DNA from: Cupriavidus pauculus
GTDB lineage: Bacteria > Pseudomonadota > Gammaproteobacteria > Burkholderiales > Burkholderiaceae
Direction: 5' to 3'
Assembly: GCF_022179805.1 (NCBI RefSeq)
Contig: NZ_BPUO01000004.1
Span: forward strand, 475,937-539,936
Length of the DNA: 64,000 bases
The translations under genes and the position numbers were made by a program. The notes below the pieces were generated by a model. That model ran no database searches and was not told where the DNA came from. It saw only the letters and a list, made by a program, of their open reading frames with translations. Below, piece by piece: positions 52,847-62,013 of this stretch; the first letter of the stretch is position 1; each line of letters opens with the position of its first letter.

Positions 52847-53530
52847 TCAGGCGTCGATGCCCAGGTAGCTGTTGACCATGCGCGCTATCTCCACGGGAAG
52901 CCGCTCGTCGTCGAGTTGCAGCGGCCCGGGGTTGTTGAGCACGGCGTTGACCAGCATGCCGAACACCATCTGCATGGCAAAGCACACGCGCAGTTCGGCG
53001 TCAGCCGGCGGCCCCGGCAGGCGCGGCACCAGCAGGATCACCAGCCGGTCGAGCAGTTCCTGCCCGTTCTTCTGGTGCGGCAGCCACTGCTCGGGATTGG
53101 TGGTGGCGTGCTTCAGCGACGCCCGGATGATGCCGCGATTGTTGCGGCAGCCGTTGACCATGAAGCGCATGGTCTTTTCGATGATCTGGCGCGCCGGCGC
53201 CTCCTGCCAGCGATGCTCGGCCATGTAGCGCACGACCGACGCGTCCGACTCTTCCATCACCGACGCACGCAGCGCGTCGAAGAACGCCATCTTGTCGCGG
53301 AAGCGCCCGTAGAACGCGCCCACCGACACCTGGCAGGCGGCGGCGATCTGCGCCACGGACACCGCAGCGAAATCGCGCTCGGCCAGCAGCTCGCGTCCCG
53401 CCGACAGCAGCGCCTGCTCGGTCTCGCGGGCCCGGCGCTGGCGGGGCGGCTGCAGGATCGACGACGTGTCGACGCTGGGGAAAGCCGACTTGGTGACGTT
53501 GTCGGCATTGGTGGCGGATGAGGCTTGCAT
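52847..53530 (-). CDS. TetR family regulator
   Basis: 227 aa. HTH: TEQALLSAGRELLAERDFAAVSVAQIAAACQVSVGAFYGRFRDKMAFF, after a short N-terminal extension. It is divergent from an IclR gene (163 nt), and its promoter region carries four ATTCGN units. Likely controls the Bug receptor downstream or itself. Confidence 0.9.
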   Translation of the reverse strand: MQASSATNADNVTKSAFPSVDTSSILQPPRQRRARETEQALLSAGRELLAERDFAAVSVAQIAAACQVSVGAFYGRFRDKMAFFDALRASVMEESDASVVRYMAEHRWQEAPARQIIEKTMRFMVNGCRNNRGIIRASLKHATTNPEQWLPHQKNGQELLDRLVILLVPRLPGPPADAELRVCFAMQMVFGMLVNAVLNNPGPLQLDDERLPVEIARMVNSYLGIDA

Positions 53531-53536
53531 GGCGGT

Positions 53537-53560
53537 ATTCGTATTCGAATTCGGATTCGG
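53537..53560. repeat. Tandem ATTCGN hexamer, four units
   Basis: ATTCGT-ATTCGA-ATTCGG-ATTCGG right upstream of the TetR start. It contains the palindrome ATTCGAAT, so it could serve as a TetR operator or a variable-length promoter element. Confidence 0.55.
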
Positions 53561-53613
53561 TTTTGAACATTACGTTTGGGCTATACGCACCGTCAAGTCA
53601 GGGTTTACGATCT

Positions 53614-53636
53614 GAATTTCCAATATTTGGAAATTC
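53614..53636. promoter_or_regulatory. IclR-type operator
   Basis: GAATTTCCAA-TAT-TTGGAAATTC, a perfect 10-bp inverted repeat 58 nt upstream of the IclR start. The GGAAA/TTTCC core is what IclR-family proteins are known to bind, so this is a strong candidate for autoregulation and for control of the downstream cluster. Confidence 0.7.
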
Positions 53637-53693
53637 GTTCCGCTTTTTGACACAACGCGAAACGGACGCCCACACTGCAAGACAGGAGATGAC

Positions 53694-54506
53694 ATGCCCA
53701 TGAACACCCCGGTCGAACAATTCATTGCCGAGCGCCGCCGCGAAGATCCTTCGTTCGGCGGACTGCTGGCCAAGGGGTTTGCGCTGCTGCGCTGCTTCAT
53801 CGACGATCCGCGCCCGCTGGGCAATGGCGAACTTTCGCAGCGCCTGCAGTTGCCGCGCGCCACGGTGTCGCGCATCTGCCGGACGCTGTTCGAGCTGGGC
53901 TACCTGGACTGGGACCCCAAGCTCGACAAGTACTTCGTGGGCGCACAGGTGCTGGCGCTGGGCTATCCGTACCTGGCGGGCCTGCAGGTGCGCCACCTGG
54001 CCCGCCCGCTGATGCAGACGCTGGCCAACCAGGTGGAGGGCGCCGTGTCGATGGGAGTGGCCCACCGGCTCGACGTGACCTACCTGGAGTCCTGCACGCA
54101 CATGGAGGGCACGTCGGCACGGCCGGCGGTGGGCGCGGTGCGGCCGGTGATGACCACGGCGATGGGGCGGGCGTTCCTGTGCACGCTGTCGAAGGTCGAG
54201 TTCGAGAAGCTGATGATGCTGGCGCGCACCGAGCGGCCGCAGGAATTCGGGGTTTGCTACGAGACCGTGTGCCACAACGTGGCGCACTACCCCAAGCGCG
54301 GATTCACGCTGAACGAAGGCGACGCGGGCGAGGACATCCACGGCGTGGGCGTCTATTCGCGCATCACCTACCTGAACCGGCCGCTGCTGTTCAACTGCGC
54401 GCTGCCGGGCCTGCGCGTGCGGCGCGGCATGATGGAAAAGCGCATCGCACCGCTGCTGCGCGAGATGGTGCGATCGATCGAGAACATGGCTGGCGTGGGA
54501 CGCTAG
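53694..54506 (+). CDS. IclR family transcriptional regulator
   Basis: 270 aa. HTH: LAKGFALLRCFIDDPRPLGNGELSQRLQLPRATVSRICRTLFELGYLDWD. Effector domain VRHLARPLMQTLANQVEGAVSMGVAHRLDVTYLESC and AHYPKRGFTLNEGDAGEDIHGVGV. First gene of a same-strand run (CoA ligase, Bug, two DUF1254, Bug) and almost certainly its regulator. Confidence 0.92.
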   Translation: MPMNTPVEQFIAERRREDPSFGGLLAKGFALLRCFIDDPRPLGNGELSQRLQLPRATVSRICRTLFELGYLDWDPKLDKYFVGAQVLALGYPYLAGLQVRHLARPLMQTLANQVEGAVSMGVAHRLDVTYLESCTHMEGTSARPAVGAVRPVMTTAMGRAFLCTLSKVEFEKLMMLARTERPQEFGVCYETVCHNVAHYPKRGFTLNEGDAGEDIHGVGVYSRITYLNRPLLFNCALPGLRVRRGMMEKRIAPLLREMVRSIENMAGVGR

Positions 54507-54585
54507 CCGCCGGTACGCGGGCCCGGATTGCCCCGCAACGACTGAACGCCGTGGCACGTACCGCGGTGTCATCAACGGAGACACC

Positions 54586-56733
54586 ATGCTGGACCTGCAG
54601 CCTTTGTTGTGCCCGCGTTCGATCGCGGTGATCGGTGCATCGACGCAACCCGACAAGGTCGGTGGCGTGCCGATTCGCCTGCTTGGCGAACTCGGCTACG
54701 AGGGCCGCGTGTATCCGGTCAACCCCGGCGCCGATACCGTGCAGGGGCTGCGTGCGTACCCGTCGGTGGCGGCGATTGGCGAGCCCGTGGACCTGGCCAT
54801 CGTCGCCGTGCCCGCGCCGGCCGCGCCCGACGTCATGGCACAGCTGGGCCAGGCCGGCACGCGGGCGGCGGTGGTGTTCACTTCCGGCTTTGCCGAAGTC
54901 AGCGGCGGCGATGCCTTGCAGCACGCGCTGGCCACGCAGGCACGTACGCATGGCGTGCAACTGCTGGGCCCCAATTGCCTGGGCGCGATGAACCTGCGCG
55001 AGCGCATGTTCGCCACGTTTTCCCCCATTCCGCTCAGTGGCGTACCGCCGGTGGGCGAGGTGGGCCTGGTCAGCCAGAGCGGTGCATTCGGGGCCTATGC
55101 GTTTGCGCTGGCGCGCGAAGCCGGCCTGGGGCTGAGCCACTGGGTCACCACCGGCAACGAGGCCGGACTGCAGGTGGCCGATGTCATTGAGTGGATGGCC
55201 AACGATCCGCAGACGCGCGTGATCCTTGCCTATATAGAAGGGGCGCGCGACGGCATGCGCCTGCGCCGCGCGCTGGCGGCCGCGCGTGCCGCTGGCAAGC
55301 CTGTGGTCATCGCGAAGGTGGGTACGACGGCGGCCGGCGCCAGTGCCGCGCAATCGCATACGGCCAGCCTGGCCGGTGAAGACGCCGTCTATCAGGCCGT
55401 GTTCGACGAATACGGCGTGTACCGCGCGCACACGCTGGAGGCGTTCTTCCGGCTTGGATACACGCTGGCGCGCGGGCGCCGGCCGAATCTCTGGCAGACG
55501 CCATCGGGCATGCCGGCCGATGCGGTGTCGCCGGTGGCCATCGTCACGGTATCGGGTGGCGTGGGCATCATGATGGCCGACAGCGCCGAGACGCTGCGAC
55601 TGCCGCTGCCGCCGATGCCCGATGCCGCAGCCCACACACTGCGCACGGCCATTCCGTTTGCCAGCACCGCCAATCCAATCGACGTGACCGGCCAGGTGGT
55701 GGCCCAGCCGCAGGTCTTTGTCGACGCGCTGGCCAACGTGGCGCGCTGCGGGCAGTACGGCGCGGTGGCCGCGTTCCTGGCTGGGGGTGCCAATGCACCG
55801 CGCTTCTGGCCGGTGCTGCAGGAAACCGTGACGTCGTTGCACGCCGACGCCAGCGCCGCACCGCTGCTGATCTCGGGCGTGATGGACGACGACAAGCGCG
55901 CGTGGCTGGAAGCACGTGGATGCCTGGTCTTCCGCGAGCCGGCACACACGATGGAAGCCGTGGCCGCGCTGTCCAAGGCCGCCGCCATGGAAGCGACGAC
56001 CAGCGCCGACGACGGCGCGCAGAACCTGTCCGCGCTGTCCGTGGCCATCCCCGAAGGTGCGGTGGAGAACGGCGCGCTGTCGGAAGCCGAGGCCATGGCA
56101 CTGCTGGCTGAAGCCGGCGTGCCTGTGGTGCCGCACGGCCTGGCCCGCGACGCCGACGAGGCCGTACGCATCGCCGAATCGATCGGCTATCCGGTGGCGG
56201 TCAAGATCTGCTCGCGGCAGATCCTGCACAAGAGCGATATCGGTGGCGTGGTGCTCAGTCTGCAGAACGCCGATGCCGTGCGCGCGGCGTTCGAACGGGT
56301 CATGCTGGCCGGTGTGCAGGCGCGCGATGCCAACGGCAATGCCATGCAGGTCGACGGCGCCATCGTCGCGCGCATGGCGCGTGGGTGGGGCGAAATCATG
56401 GTGGGCGTGCGGCGCGATCCGGTATTCGGGCTCGTGGCGCTGGCCGGTATCGGCGGCACGGCCGTGGAGATTTTCCGGCAGATGGCCTTCGGCCTGGCGC
56501 CGCTGTCGCGCCAGCGTGCGCGCGCCATGCTGGAGCAGAGCCGCGCGGCCGCGCTCTGCATCGGGCATCGTGGCCATCCCGCCATCGATCTCGACGCCGT
56601 GGCCGACGTGCTGGTCAATGTATCGCGCGCCGCAGCCGCGCTTGGCGACCGGCTCGACACCCTGGAGATCAATCCGTTCATCGTCGGCCCGGACGGACTG
56701 ACGGCGGCGGACGCCGTGATCACGCTGCGCTGA
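54586..56733 (+). CDS. NDP-forming acyl-CoA synthetase / acetate-CoA ligase family
   Basis: 715 aa fusion of both subunit types. CoA-binding domain (RSIAVIGASTQPDKVGG), ligase-CoA domain with catalytic His258 in QSHTASLAG, and an ATP-grasp domain from about 500 (GYPVAVKICSRQILHKSDIGGVVL; EIMVGVRRDPVFGLVALAGIGG). Activates a carboxylic acid to its CoA thioester, the natural first step after uptake by the adjacent Bug receptors. 79 nt after the IclR gene. Confidence 0.92.
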   Translation: MLDLQPLLCPRSIAVIGASTQPDKVGGVPIRLLGELGYEGRVYPVNPGADTVQGLRAYPSVAAIGEPVDLAIVAVPAPAAPDVMAQLGQAGTRAAVVFTSGFAEVSGGDALQHALATQARTHGVQLLGPNCLGAMNLRERMFATFSPIPLSGVPPVGEVGLVSQSGAFGAYAFALAREAGLGLSHWVTTGNEAGLQVADVIEWMANDPQTRVILAYIEGARDGMRLRRALAAARAAGKPVVIAKVGTTAAGASAAQSHTASLAGEDAVYQAVFDEYGVYRAHTLEAFFRLGYTLARGRRPNLWQTPSGMPADAVSPVAIVTVSGGVGIMMADSAETLRLPLPPMPDAAAHTLRTAIPFASTANPIDVTGQVVAQPQVFVDALANVARCGQYGAVAAFLAGGANAPRFWPVLQETVTSLHADASAAPLLISGVMDDDKRAWLEARGCLVFREPAHTMEAVAALSKAAAMEATTSADDGAQNLSALSVAIPEGAVENGALSEAEAMALLAEAGVPVVPHGLARDADEAVRIAESIGYPVAVKICSRQILHKSDIGGVVLSLQNADAVRAAFERVMLAGVQARDANGNAMQVDGAIVARMARGWGEIMVGVRRDPVFGLVALAGIGGTAVEIFRQMAFGLAPLSRQRARAMLEQSRAAALCIGHRGHPAIDLDAVADVLVNVSRAAAALGDRLDTLEINPFIVGPDGLTAADAVITLR

Positions 56734-56766
56734 GCAGTATCCATAACGAAAAATCGGAGACAGACG

Positions 56767-57762
56767 ATGCGATCAGCGTTTCGCAGGACGCGGCGCGCCA
56801 TGATGATGTGGTCGATCACGGGCGCGGCCGCTGCACTGATGCCCGCCATGGTCATGGCGGCAGATGCCTACCCCACCAAGCCGATCCGGCTGGTGGTACC
56901 GTTTCCGCCCGGCGGCGGTACCGATGTGGTCGGCCGCATGGTGGCGGCGCGGCTGTCGACGGTGCTCAAGGGCACGGTGGTGGTGGAGAACGTGGCGGGC
57001 GCCACGGGCACCATCGGCTCCACGCAGGTAGCACGTGCTGCGCCGGACGGCTACACGATCCTGCTCGGCATTTCGGCCACCCATGCCATCGCACCCGCGA
57101 TGTTCCCCAAGCTGGCCTACGACCCGCTGCGCGACTTCGTCCCCATCAGCCGCGTGGCCTACGGCGGCAACGTGCTGGTGGCCAACCCAGGGTTTCCAGC
57201 CCGTGACGTGCGTGCGCTGGTTGCCATGGCCAAGCAGCCCAACGCCGATCTGGCGTACGGATCCTGGGGGCCGGGGTCCGGCGGGCACCTGGCGGGCGAG
57301 AGCCTGAACGTATCCGCTGGCATCCACCTGCGGCATGTGCCGTACAAGGGCGTGGCCCCGATGCTCAATGACGTGATGGGCGGCACCGTGCCGATCGCGA
57401 TGTCGGACCTGGCGGGCACCCTGCCGCTGATTCGCGCCGGCAAGGTGCGGGCGCTGGCCGTGTCGGGGTCCGAACGCTCGGCCGCGCTGCCCGATGTGCC
57501 GACGCTGGCCGAGTCGGGCATCGCGTTCAGCGTGGATAGCTGGTACGCACTGTTTGCGCCCGCCAAGACGCCGCCGGCCATCGTCGAGCGGCTGGAGGCC
57601 GCCATGCAGGAAGCGATGCAGGACAGCGCACTGCAGGCCCAGATCGCCGCGATGGGCATGCGCTACACGCCGGTGTCGCGCGCGCAGTTCACCTCCCAGA
57701 TGCGCGACGACGTGCGCGCGTGGGCCGCACTCGTCAAATCGAGCGGCGCCACGCTGGAATGA
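56767..57762 (+). CDS. Bug-family (TTT) periplasmic solute receptor
   Basis: 331 aa, leader RRTRRAMMMWSITGAAAALMPAMVMA. Body: DAYPTKPIRLVVPFPPGGGTDVVGRMVAARLS, VVVENVAGATGTIGSTQVARAAPDGYTI, AGKVRALAVSGSERSAALPDVPTLAESG. Between the CoA ligase (33 nt) and the DUF1254 pair (49 nt), clearly in the same transcription unit. Confidence 0.93.
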   Translation: MRSAFRRTRRAMMMWSITGAAAALMPAMVMAADAYPTKPIRLVVPFPPGGGTDVVGRMVAARLSTVLKGTVVVENVAGATGTIGSTQVARAAPDGYTILLGISATHAIAPAMFPKLAYDPLRDFVPISRVAYGGNVLVANPGFPARDVRALVAMAKQPNADLAYGSWGPGSGGHLAGESLNVSAGIHLRHVPYKGVAPMLNDVMGGTVPIAMSDLAGTLPLIRAGKVRALAVSGSERSAALPDVPTLAESGIAFSVDSWYALFAPAKTPPAIVERLEAAMQEAMQDSALQAQIAAMGMRYTPVSRAQFTSQMRDDVRAWAALVKSSGATLE

Positions 57763-57811
57763 GCCGGACATCCCTGATACCTGATAACCCGCTACCCATC
57801 GAGATATCGAC

Positions 57812-59125
57812 ATGAACCATCCCGCGTTTCCCGCCATCGCCTCGCTCGTCCACGCCAGCCCACAGGAAGCGCTGGTGGCGGCCGCGGCGCTGCCGCTGGT
57901 GATCTACGGCTATCCGCTGATCGAGACACTGCGCACGTGCCGCCTGCAGACATCGGTGGATTCGCCAACGCGTTACGGCCGCGCGCCGATGAACATGCTG
58001 TCGGCCAGCGATCGCCAGTGGACGCACGAAGACCGCGACATCGTGACGCCGGCCAATGACCTGCTCTACTTCTGCGGCTGGCTCAACCTGGCGGACGGCC
58101 CGGCCACGATTCGCGTGCCGGCGCTGCCTGATGCCAAGCGCTTCTATGTGATCGAACTGCTGGACGCACACACCAACAATTTCGCCAACCTCGGCTCGCG
58201 CAATGTGCCGCTCGAAGGCGCGAACGTGGAAATCGTCGGCCCCGGGCAGCGTGGCAACGGGGTGCATGTGGTGGAGTCGCCCACGTCGCTGGTCTGGGTA
58301 CTGGGCCGCGTGCTGGTGACCGGCGCGCAGGACCTGCCGCATGCCCATGCTTTCGAGCAAGGTTTCCAGGTCGTGCAGAGCGCCGGTCCGGCCCGGCCTG
58401 CCAGCGTGGCGCAGTGGCGCGACACGGGGGACGCCGCCGTGGACTTCTTCCAGAACCTGTTCGCCGCCATGCGCGACTTCCCGCCCAGCGAAGCGGAGCA
58501 GGGCATTTTCACGCTGCTGCGCAAGGTGGGCCTGCGGCTGGAGGACGACGTGGAGATCGCCACGCTGCGCCCGTCCATCGTCAATGGCCTGCGCAGCGCG
58601 TATGCGCAGGGCATGGCGCTGATCGAAGCCCACACCCGCAGCCAGGGACAAAAGGCATGGGGCTACAGCCTGCGGCTGGGCACCTATGGCGACGACTGGC
58701 TGCTGCGCGCCTGCACCGCGATGAAGGGGCTCGGGGCGCTGCGCGCGGACGAGGCCATCTATGCGATGTCCGATTTCGATGCCGACGGTGAACCGCTGCA
58801 TGGCCAGCATCGCTACGAATTGCGCTTTGCGCCCGGCATGCTGCCGCCGGCCGAGGCGTTCTGGTCGGTATCGCTATATGGAGAGGACCGCTTCTTCACG
58901 GCCAACGAGATTGGGCGCTACGCGATTGGCGACCGCTCGCCGGGGCTTCGTACCGAGGCGGACGGCACGCTGGTGATTCCCATCAGCCATGCCCGCCCGG
59001 CTGAAGACGCCAACTGGCTGCCGGCGCCCGATAGCCCGTTCTACCTGATCCTGCGCCTGTATCACCCGAGCGCGGGCTTCATGGCCGGGGAATACAAGAT
59101 ACCGGCGGTGCGCCGGATCGGCTGA
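57812..59125 (+). CDS. DUF1254/DUF1214 protein, first of a tandem pair
   Basis: 437 aa without a signal peptide. N-terminal DUF1254 (LPLVIYGYPLIETLRTCRLQTSVDSPTRYG, DIVTPANDLLYFCGWLNLADGPATIRVP) and C-terminal DUF1214 (YGEDRFFTANEIGRYAIGDRSPGLR, NWLPAPDSPFYLILRLYHP). The family has no established biochemical function. Its placement behind a CoA ligase and between two receptors points to the catabolism of one compound. It is the same length as the next gene, suggesting duplication. Confidence 0.9.
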   Translation: MNHPAFPAIASLVHASPQEALVAAAALPLVIYGYPLIETLRTCRLQTSVDSPTRYGRAPMNMLSASDRQWTHEDRDIVTPANDLLYFCGWLNLADGPATIRVPALPDAKRFYVIELLDAHTNNFANLGSRNVPLEGANVEIVGPGQRGNGVHVVESPTSLVWVLGRVLVTGAQDLPHAHAFEQGFQVVQSAGPARPASVAQWRDTGDAAVDFFQNLFAAMRDFPPSEAEQGIFTLLRKVGLRLEDDVEIATLRPSIVNGLRSAYAQGMALIEAHTRSQGQKAWGYSLRLGTYGDDWLLRACTAMKGLGALRADEAIYAMSDFDADGEPLHGQHRYELRFAPGMLPPAEAFWSVSLYGEDRFFTANEIGRYAIGDRSPGLRTEADGTLVIPISHARPAEDANWLPAPDSPFYLILRLYHPSAGFMAGEYKIPAVRRIG

Positions 59126-59173
59126 CGCCGGCACAACCATACGCATATATATGAGAACGGGAGACAACAGGAC

Positions 59174-60487
59174 ATGCCACAAACCACTAACCTGCAGCAA
59201 CTGGCGCGCGACGCCGTGATCTACACGCTGCCGCTCTACGAGATGGCGCGCATGCGCGCGGCAACCTGCCCGCGCCGCGACCGCGCCGGCAAGTTCGCCG
59301 GCGACGGCCCCGATTCCACGCTGCGATGGGTCAACCACCTGATCCACACACGGGAGCTGCTGGGTCCGCAGCATCGCCAGGTCGTGACGCCGAACAACGA
59401 CACGCTCTATACCAGCGCCTGGATCGACGTGTCGCGCGAGCCGGTGGTGCTGGAGGTGCCCGATTTCGCCGGCCGCTACTACGTACTGGGGCTGCTCGAT
59501 TTCTATACCAATCCGTTCGGCTACGTGGGTAGCCGCACCACGGGCACCGGCGCGGGCCGCTTCCTGCTGCATGGCCCTGACTGGCATGGCGAGGTGCCGG
59601 CCGGCATGCACCCCGTGCCGTGCCCGACCAACGCGGTGTGGATCATCGGCCGGCTGCTGATCGATGGCGATGCCGACCTGGGCGTCGTGCACGCGCTGCA
59701 GGACGCCATTGCGTTGAAGCGGTTGGACGGTGCACCCGCCGCGTTCGCGTTCGATGTGGGCATGCAGGCGCGCGAGCACCTGGGCGGCCCGCAGCGCTTT
59801 GCGGAAGTGGTCAACCGCATGTTGGGCGAGAGTCCACCGCCGCGTGCGGAGGCGGATCTGGTCGCGCGGTTTGCAGAGGTGGGAATCGGCGCCGGCATAT
59901 CGCCGACACCGGCGCAGGTCGACGCCATCGGGCAGGCGCTGACCGCTGTGCTGGCGGATCTGGCCGAGCCGCAGGCGTCGGACATGGGCGGCGGCTGGGT
60001 GATGTCGGTGGACGTGCGCGAATCGTACGGCGCCAACTACCTGCAGCGTGCGCTGGTGGCGCGCAACTATATTGGTGCGCTGGGCGTACAGGAAGCGATG
60101 TATGTGATTGCCGACTGCGATGCCGACGGGTCGCCGCTCGACGGCAAACAGGACTACCGGCTTCACTTCGCGGCGGACAACCTTCCGCAGGTCGGCGCAT
60201 TCTGGTCGGTGACCATGTACGACAAGGCCGACTGCATGCTGGTGCCGAACGAACTCGCGCGCTATTCGCTGGGCGATCGGTCACCCACGCTCGAACGTGG
60301 GGCCGACGGCAGCCTGACGCTGCATATGTCGGCGCAGCCGCCCCGTGACCGCTCCCGGCATGGCAACTGGCTGCCGGCGCCGGCCGGCCCGTTCTACGTT
60401 GCGCTGCGTCTCTACGTTCCGCAGCCGGCGCATCTGGATCGTACGTATCGCTATCCCGCCATCGAGCGGGTCAGGGAGGCATCATGA
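59174..60487 (+). CDS. DUF1254/DUF1214 protein, second of a tandem pair
   Basis: 437 aa, same domain order as its neighbour but clearly diverged: IYTLPLYEMARMRAATCPRRDRAG, VVTPNNDTLYTSAWIDVSREPVVLEVP, FYTNPFGYVGSRTTG, then YDKADCMLVPNELARYSLGDRSPTL and NWLPAPAGPFYVALRLYVP. No signal peptide. The conserved N-D-T-L-Y segment and terminal N-W-L-P-A-P are shared by both. The last gene's start overlaps its stop by 4 nt. Confidence 0.9.
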   Translation: MPQTTNLQQLARDAVIYTLPLYEMARMRAATCPRRDRAGKFAGDGPDSTLRWVNHLIHTRELLGPQHRQVVTPNNDTLYTSAWIDVSREPVVLEVPDFAGRYYVLGLLDFYTNPFGYVGSRTTGTGAGRFLLHGPDWHGEVPAGMHPVPCPTNAVWIIGRLLIDGDADLGVVHALQDAIALKRLDGAPAAFAFDVGMQAREHLGGPQRFAEVVNRMLGESPPPRAEADLVARFAEVGIGAGISPTPAQVDAIGQALTAVLADLAEPQASDMGGGWVMSVDVRESYGANYLQRALVARNYIGALGVQEAMYVIADCDADGSPLDGKQDYRLHFAADNLPQVGAFWSVTMYDKADCMLVPNELARYSLGDRSPTLERGADGSLTLHMSAQPPRDRSRHGNWLPAPAGPFYVALRLYVPQPAHLDRTYRYPAIERVREAS

Positions 60488-61461
60488 CCCCTTCGCAAAC
60501 GACACGCCGCCGCCTGCTGGGCGCGATGGCACTGGCCGGCGTGGTGCCGCACGCCTGGGGCGCTGCCTGGCCGACTAAGCCGGTACGGCTGGTTTCGCCA
60601 TACGGACCCGGCGGGTCCAACGACACCTCGGCGCGCGTGCTGGCCGAGGCGCTGAGCCGCAAGTACGGGCAGCAGGTGGTGGTGGAGAACAAGCCCGGTG
60701 CCGGCACGCGCGTGGCCAGCGAAACGGTGGCCCATGCCAGGGCCGATGGCTACACGCTGCTGTGGGCGGCGGCGCCGTTTGCCATCAATACCGCAGCCGG
60801 GCTGTCGCAGCGCTTCGATATCCACAAGGACTTTGTCGCCGTGGGGCCGCGCGTGCTGGGGCCGGTGTTTCTGATCGTCAACGCCAGTTCGCCGGTCAAG
60901 AACCTGGCCGACTTCGTGAAGATGGCGAAGCAGAAGCCCGAAGGCGTCACGTTCGCATCGCCGGGCATCGGCTCCGGCCCCCACCTGACGGCGGAACTGT
61001 TTGCCGCGCAGTCCGGCTTCAAGGCGCTCAACGTGCATTTCCGGGGCGACGCCACCGCCTATACCGAGCTGCTGGCCGGGCGCGTGGACGCGACACTGAC
61101 GGCCATCACCACCGCACTGCCGTTTATCCAGGCGGGCAAGCTGCGCGTGATTGCAGTGGCCGCCGATGCGCGAACGCCCGTGTATCCCGATGCGCCGACC
61201 TTTGCCGAACAGGGTGTGCCGGGCGTGGTCGGCTATGGCTGGTTTGGCATCGTGGCGCCCGCCGGTACGCCTGCGGCCATCGTGCAGCAGGTCAATCGCG
61301 ATGCCAGCCAGGCGCTGGGCGATCCGCAGATCCGGGAGAAGCTGCTGGCGCTGGGCCTGCAGCCCATGCCCGGCAGTAGCGCAGACTTTGCCAGCTTCAT
61401 CGACGCCGAGGTGAAGAAGTGGGGCGCGTTGATCAAGGCGCGCGGCATCGTGCTGGAGTAG
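60484..61461 (+). CDS. Bug-family (TTT) periplasmic solute receptor
   Basis: 325 aa, leader TTRRRLLGAMALAGVVPHAWGA. Body: AWPTKPVRLVSPYGPGGSNDTSARVLAEAL, VVVENKPGAGTRVASETVAHARADGYTLLWA, LRVIAVAADARTPVYPDAPTFAEQGVPG. Translationally coupled to the second DUF1254 gene (ATGA), so this operon encodes two different receptors. Confidence 0.93.
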   Translation: MTPSQTTRRRLLGAMALAGVVPHAWGAAWPTKPVRLVSPYGPGGSNDTSARVLAEALSRKYGQQVVVENKPGAGTRVASETVAHARADGYTLLWAAAPFAINTAAGLSQRFDIHKDFVAVGPRVLGPVFLIVNASSPVKNLADFVKMAKQKPEGVTFASPGIGSGPHLTAELFAAQSGFKALNVHFRGDATAYTELLAGRVDATLTAITTALPFIQAGKLRVIAVAADARTPVYPDAPTFAEQGVPGVVGYGWFGIVAPAGTPAAIVQQVNRDASQALGDPQIREKLLALGLQPMPGSSADFASFIDAEVKKWGALIKARGIVLE

Positions 61462-61480
61462 GGCGCGGTTGCCGGCTGGC

Positions 61481-61897
61481 TCAGCCAGTTGCCTTGCGAG
61501 CCAGCCCGGCGCATTGTCCGATCAGGCTTTGGACGCAGCATGCGCTGCCGCTCCATTCGCCACGGCTGACGTTGCCGTCCGGGCCCGCCACCAGCTTGCG
61601 CTGGCACTGCGCAACCCGGGCTGGCTGTTCCAGGCCGGCATCGCGTGGTCCGCTGCCGGGCGCTCGGGCCACGGGTATCTCGTCGGTCCAGACATAGGCC
61701 GTGCCGCCGGGCACGGCCTGTACCGACTGTGGCGGCCCCCATTGCGCCTTGGCGCTTTCTACCGGCGCGCCCTTCCATGAATCGAAGATGCGCTGCATGG
61801 TGCTGGCCTCGATATTGGCGCATGCGGCCGTCAGTGCGATGGCACAGGTGGCCAGCAGGGTGGCGCGATAAGTGGCAGGTCGGGGCGACGCAGGCAT
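61481..61897 (-). CDS. Small lipoprotein, function unknown
   Basis: About 138 aa. Signal ending in a lipobox LTAAC (YRATLLATCAIALTAAC), then MQRIFDSWKGAPVESAKAQWGPPQSVQAVPGGTAYVW, a pattern common in small Burkholderiaceae lipoproteins that carry a W-G-x-P motif, and four further Cys residues. ATG 61897 is chosen for the leader. Ends 20 nt from the convergent Bug gene. Confidence 0.75.
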   Translation of the reverse strand: MPASPRPATYRATLLATCAIALTAACANIEASTMQRIFDSWKGAPVESAKAQWGPPQSVQAVPGGTAYVWTDEIPVARAPGSGPRDAGLEQPARVAQCQRKLVAGPDGNVSRGEWSGSACCVQSLIGQCAGLARKATG

Positions 61898-62013
61898 GGC
61901 GGCTCCAGTTCGCGGGTGCAAATTGCGGATGCAATCCCTCCTGTCGGAGACTAGCGGAGGTGCGAGACAGGTGGCAACGCGTGTATGCGCGCTACCGCAC
62001 TAACCACCGGCCA

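Noticed and set aside
54391..56577. 728-codon open frame on the minus strand, opposite the CoA ligase
   Set aside because: No family motif; the plus-strand gene is unambiguous with catalytic His and ATP-grasp signatures.
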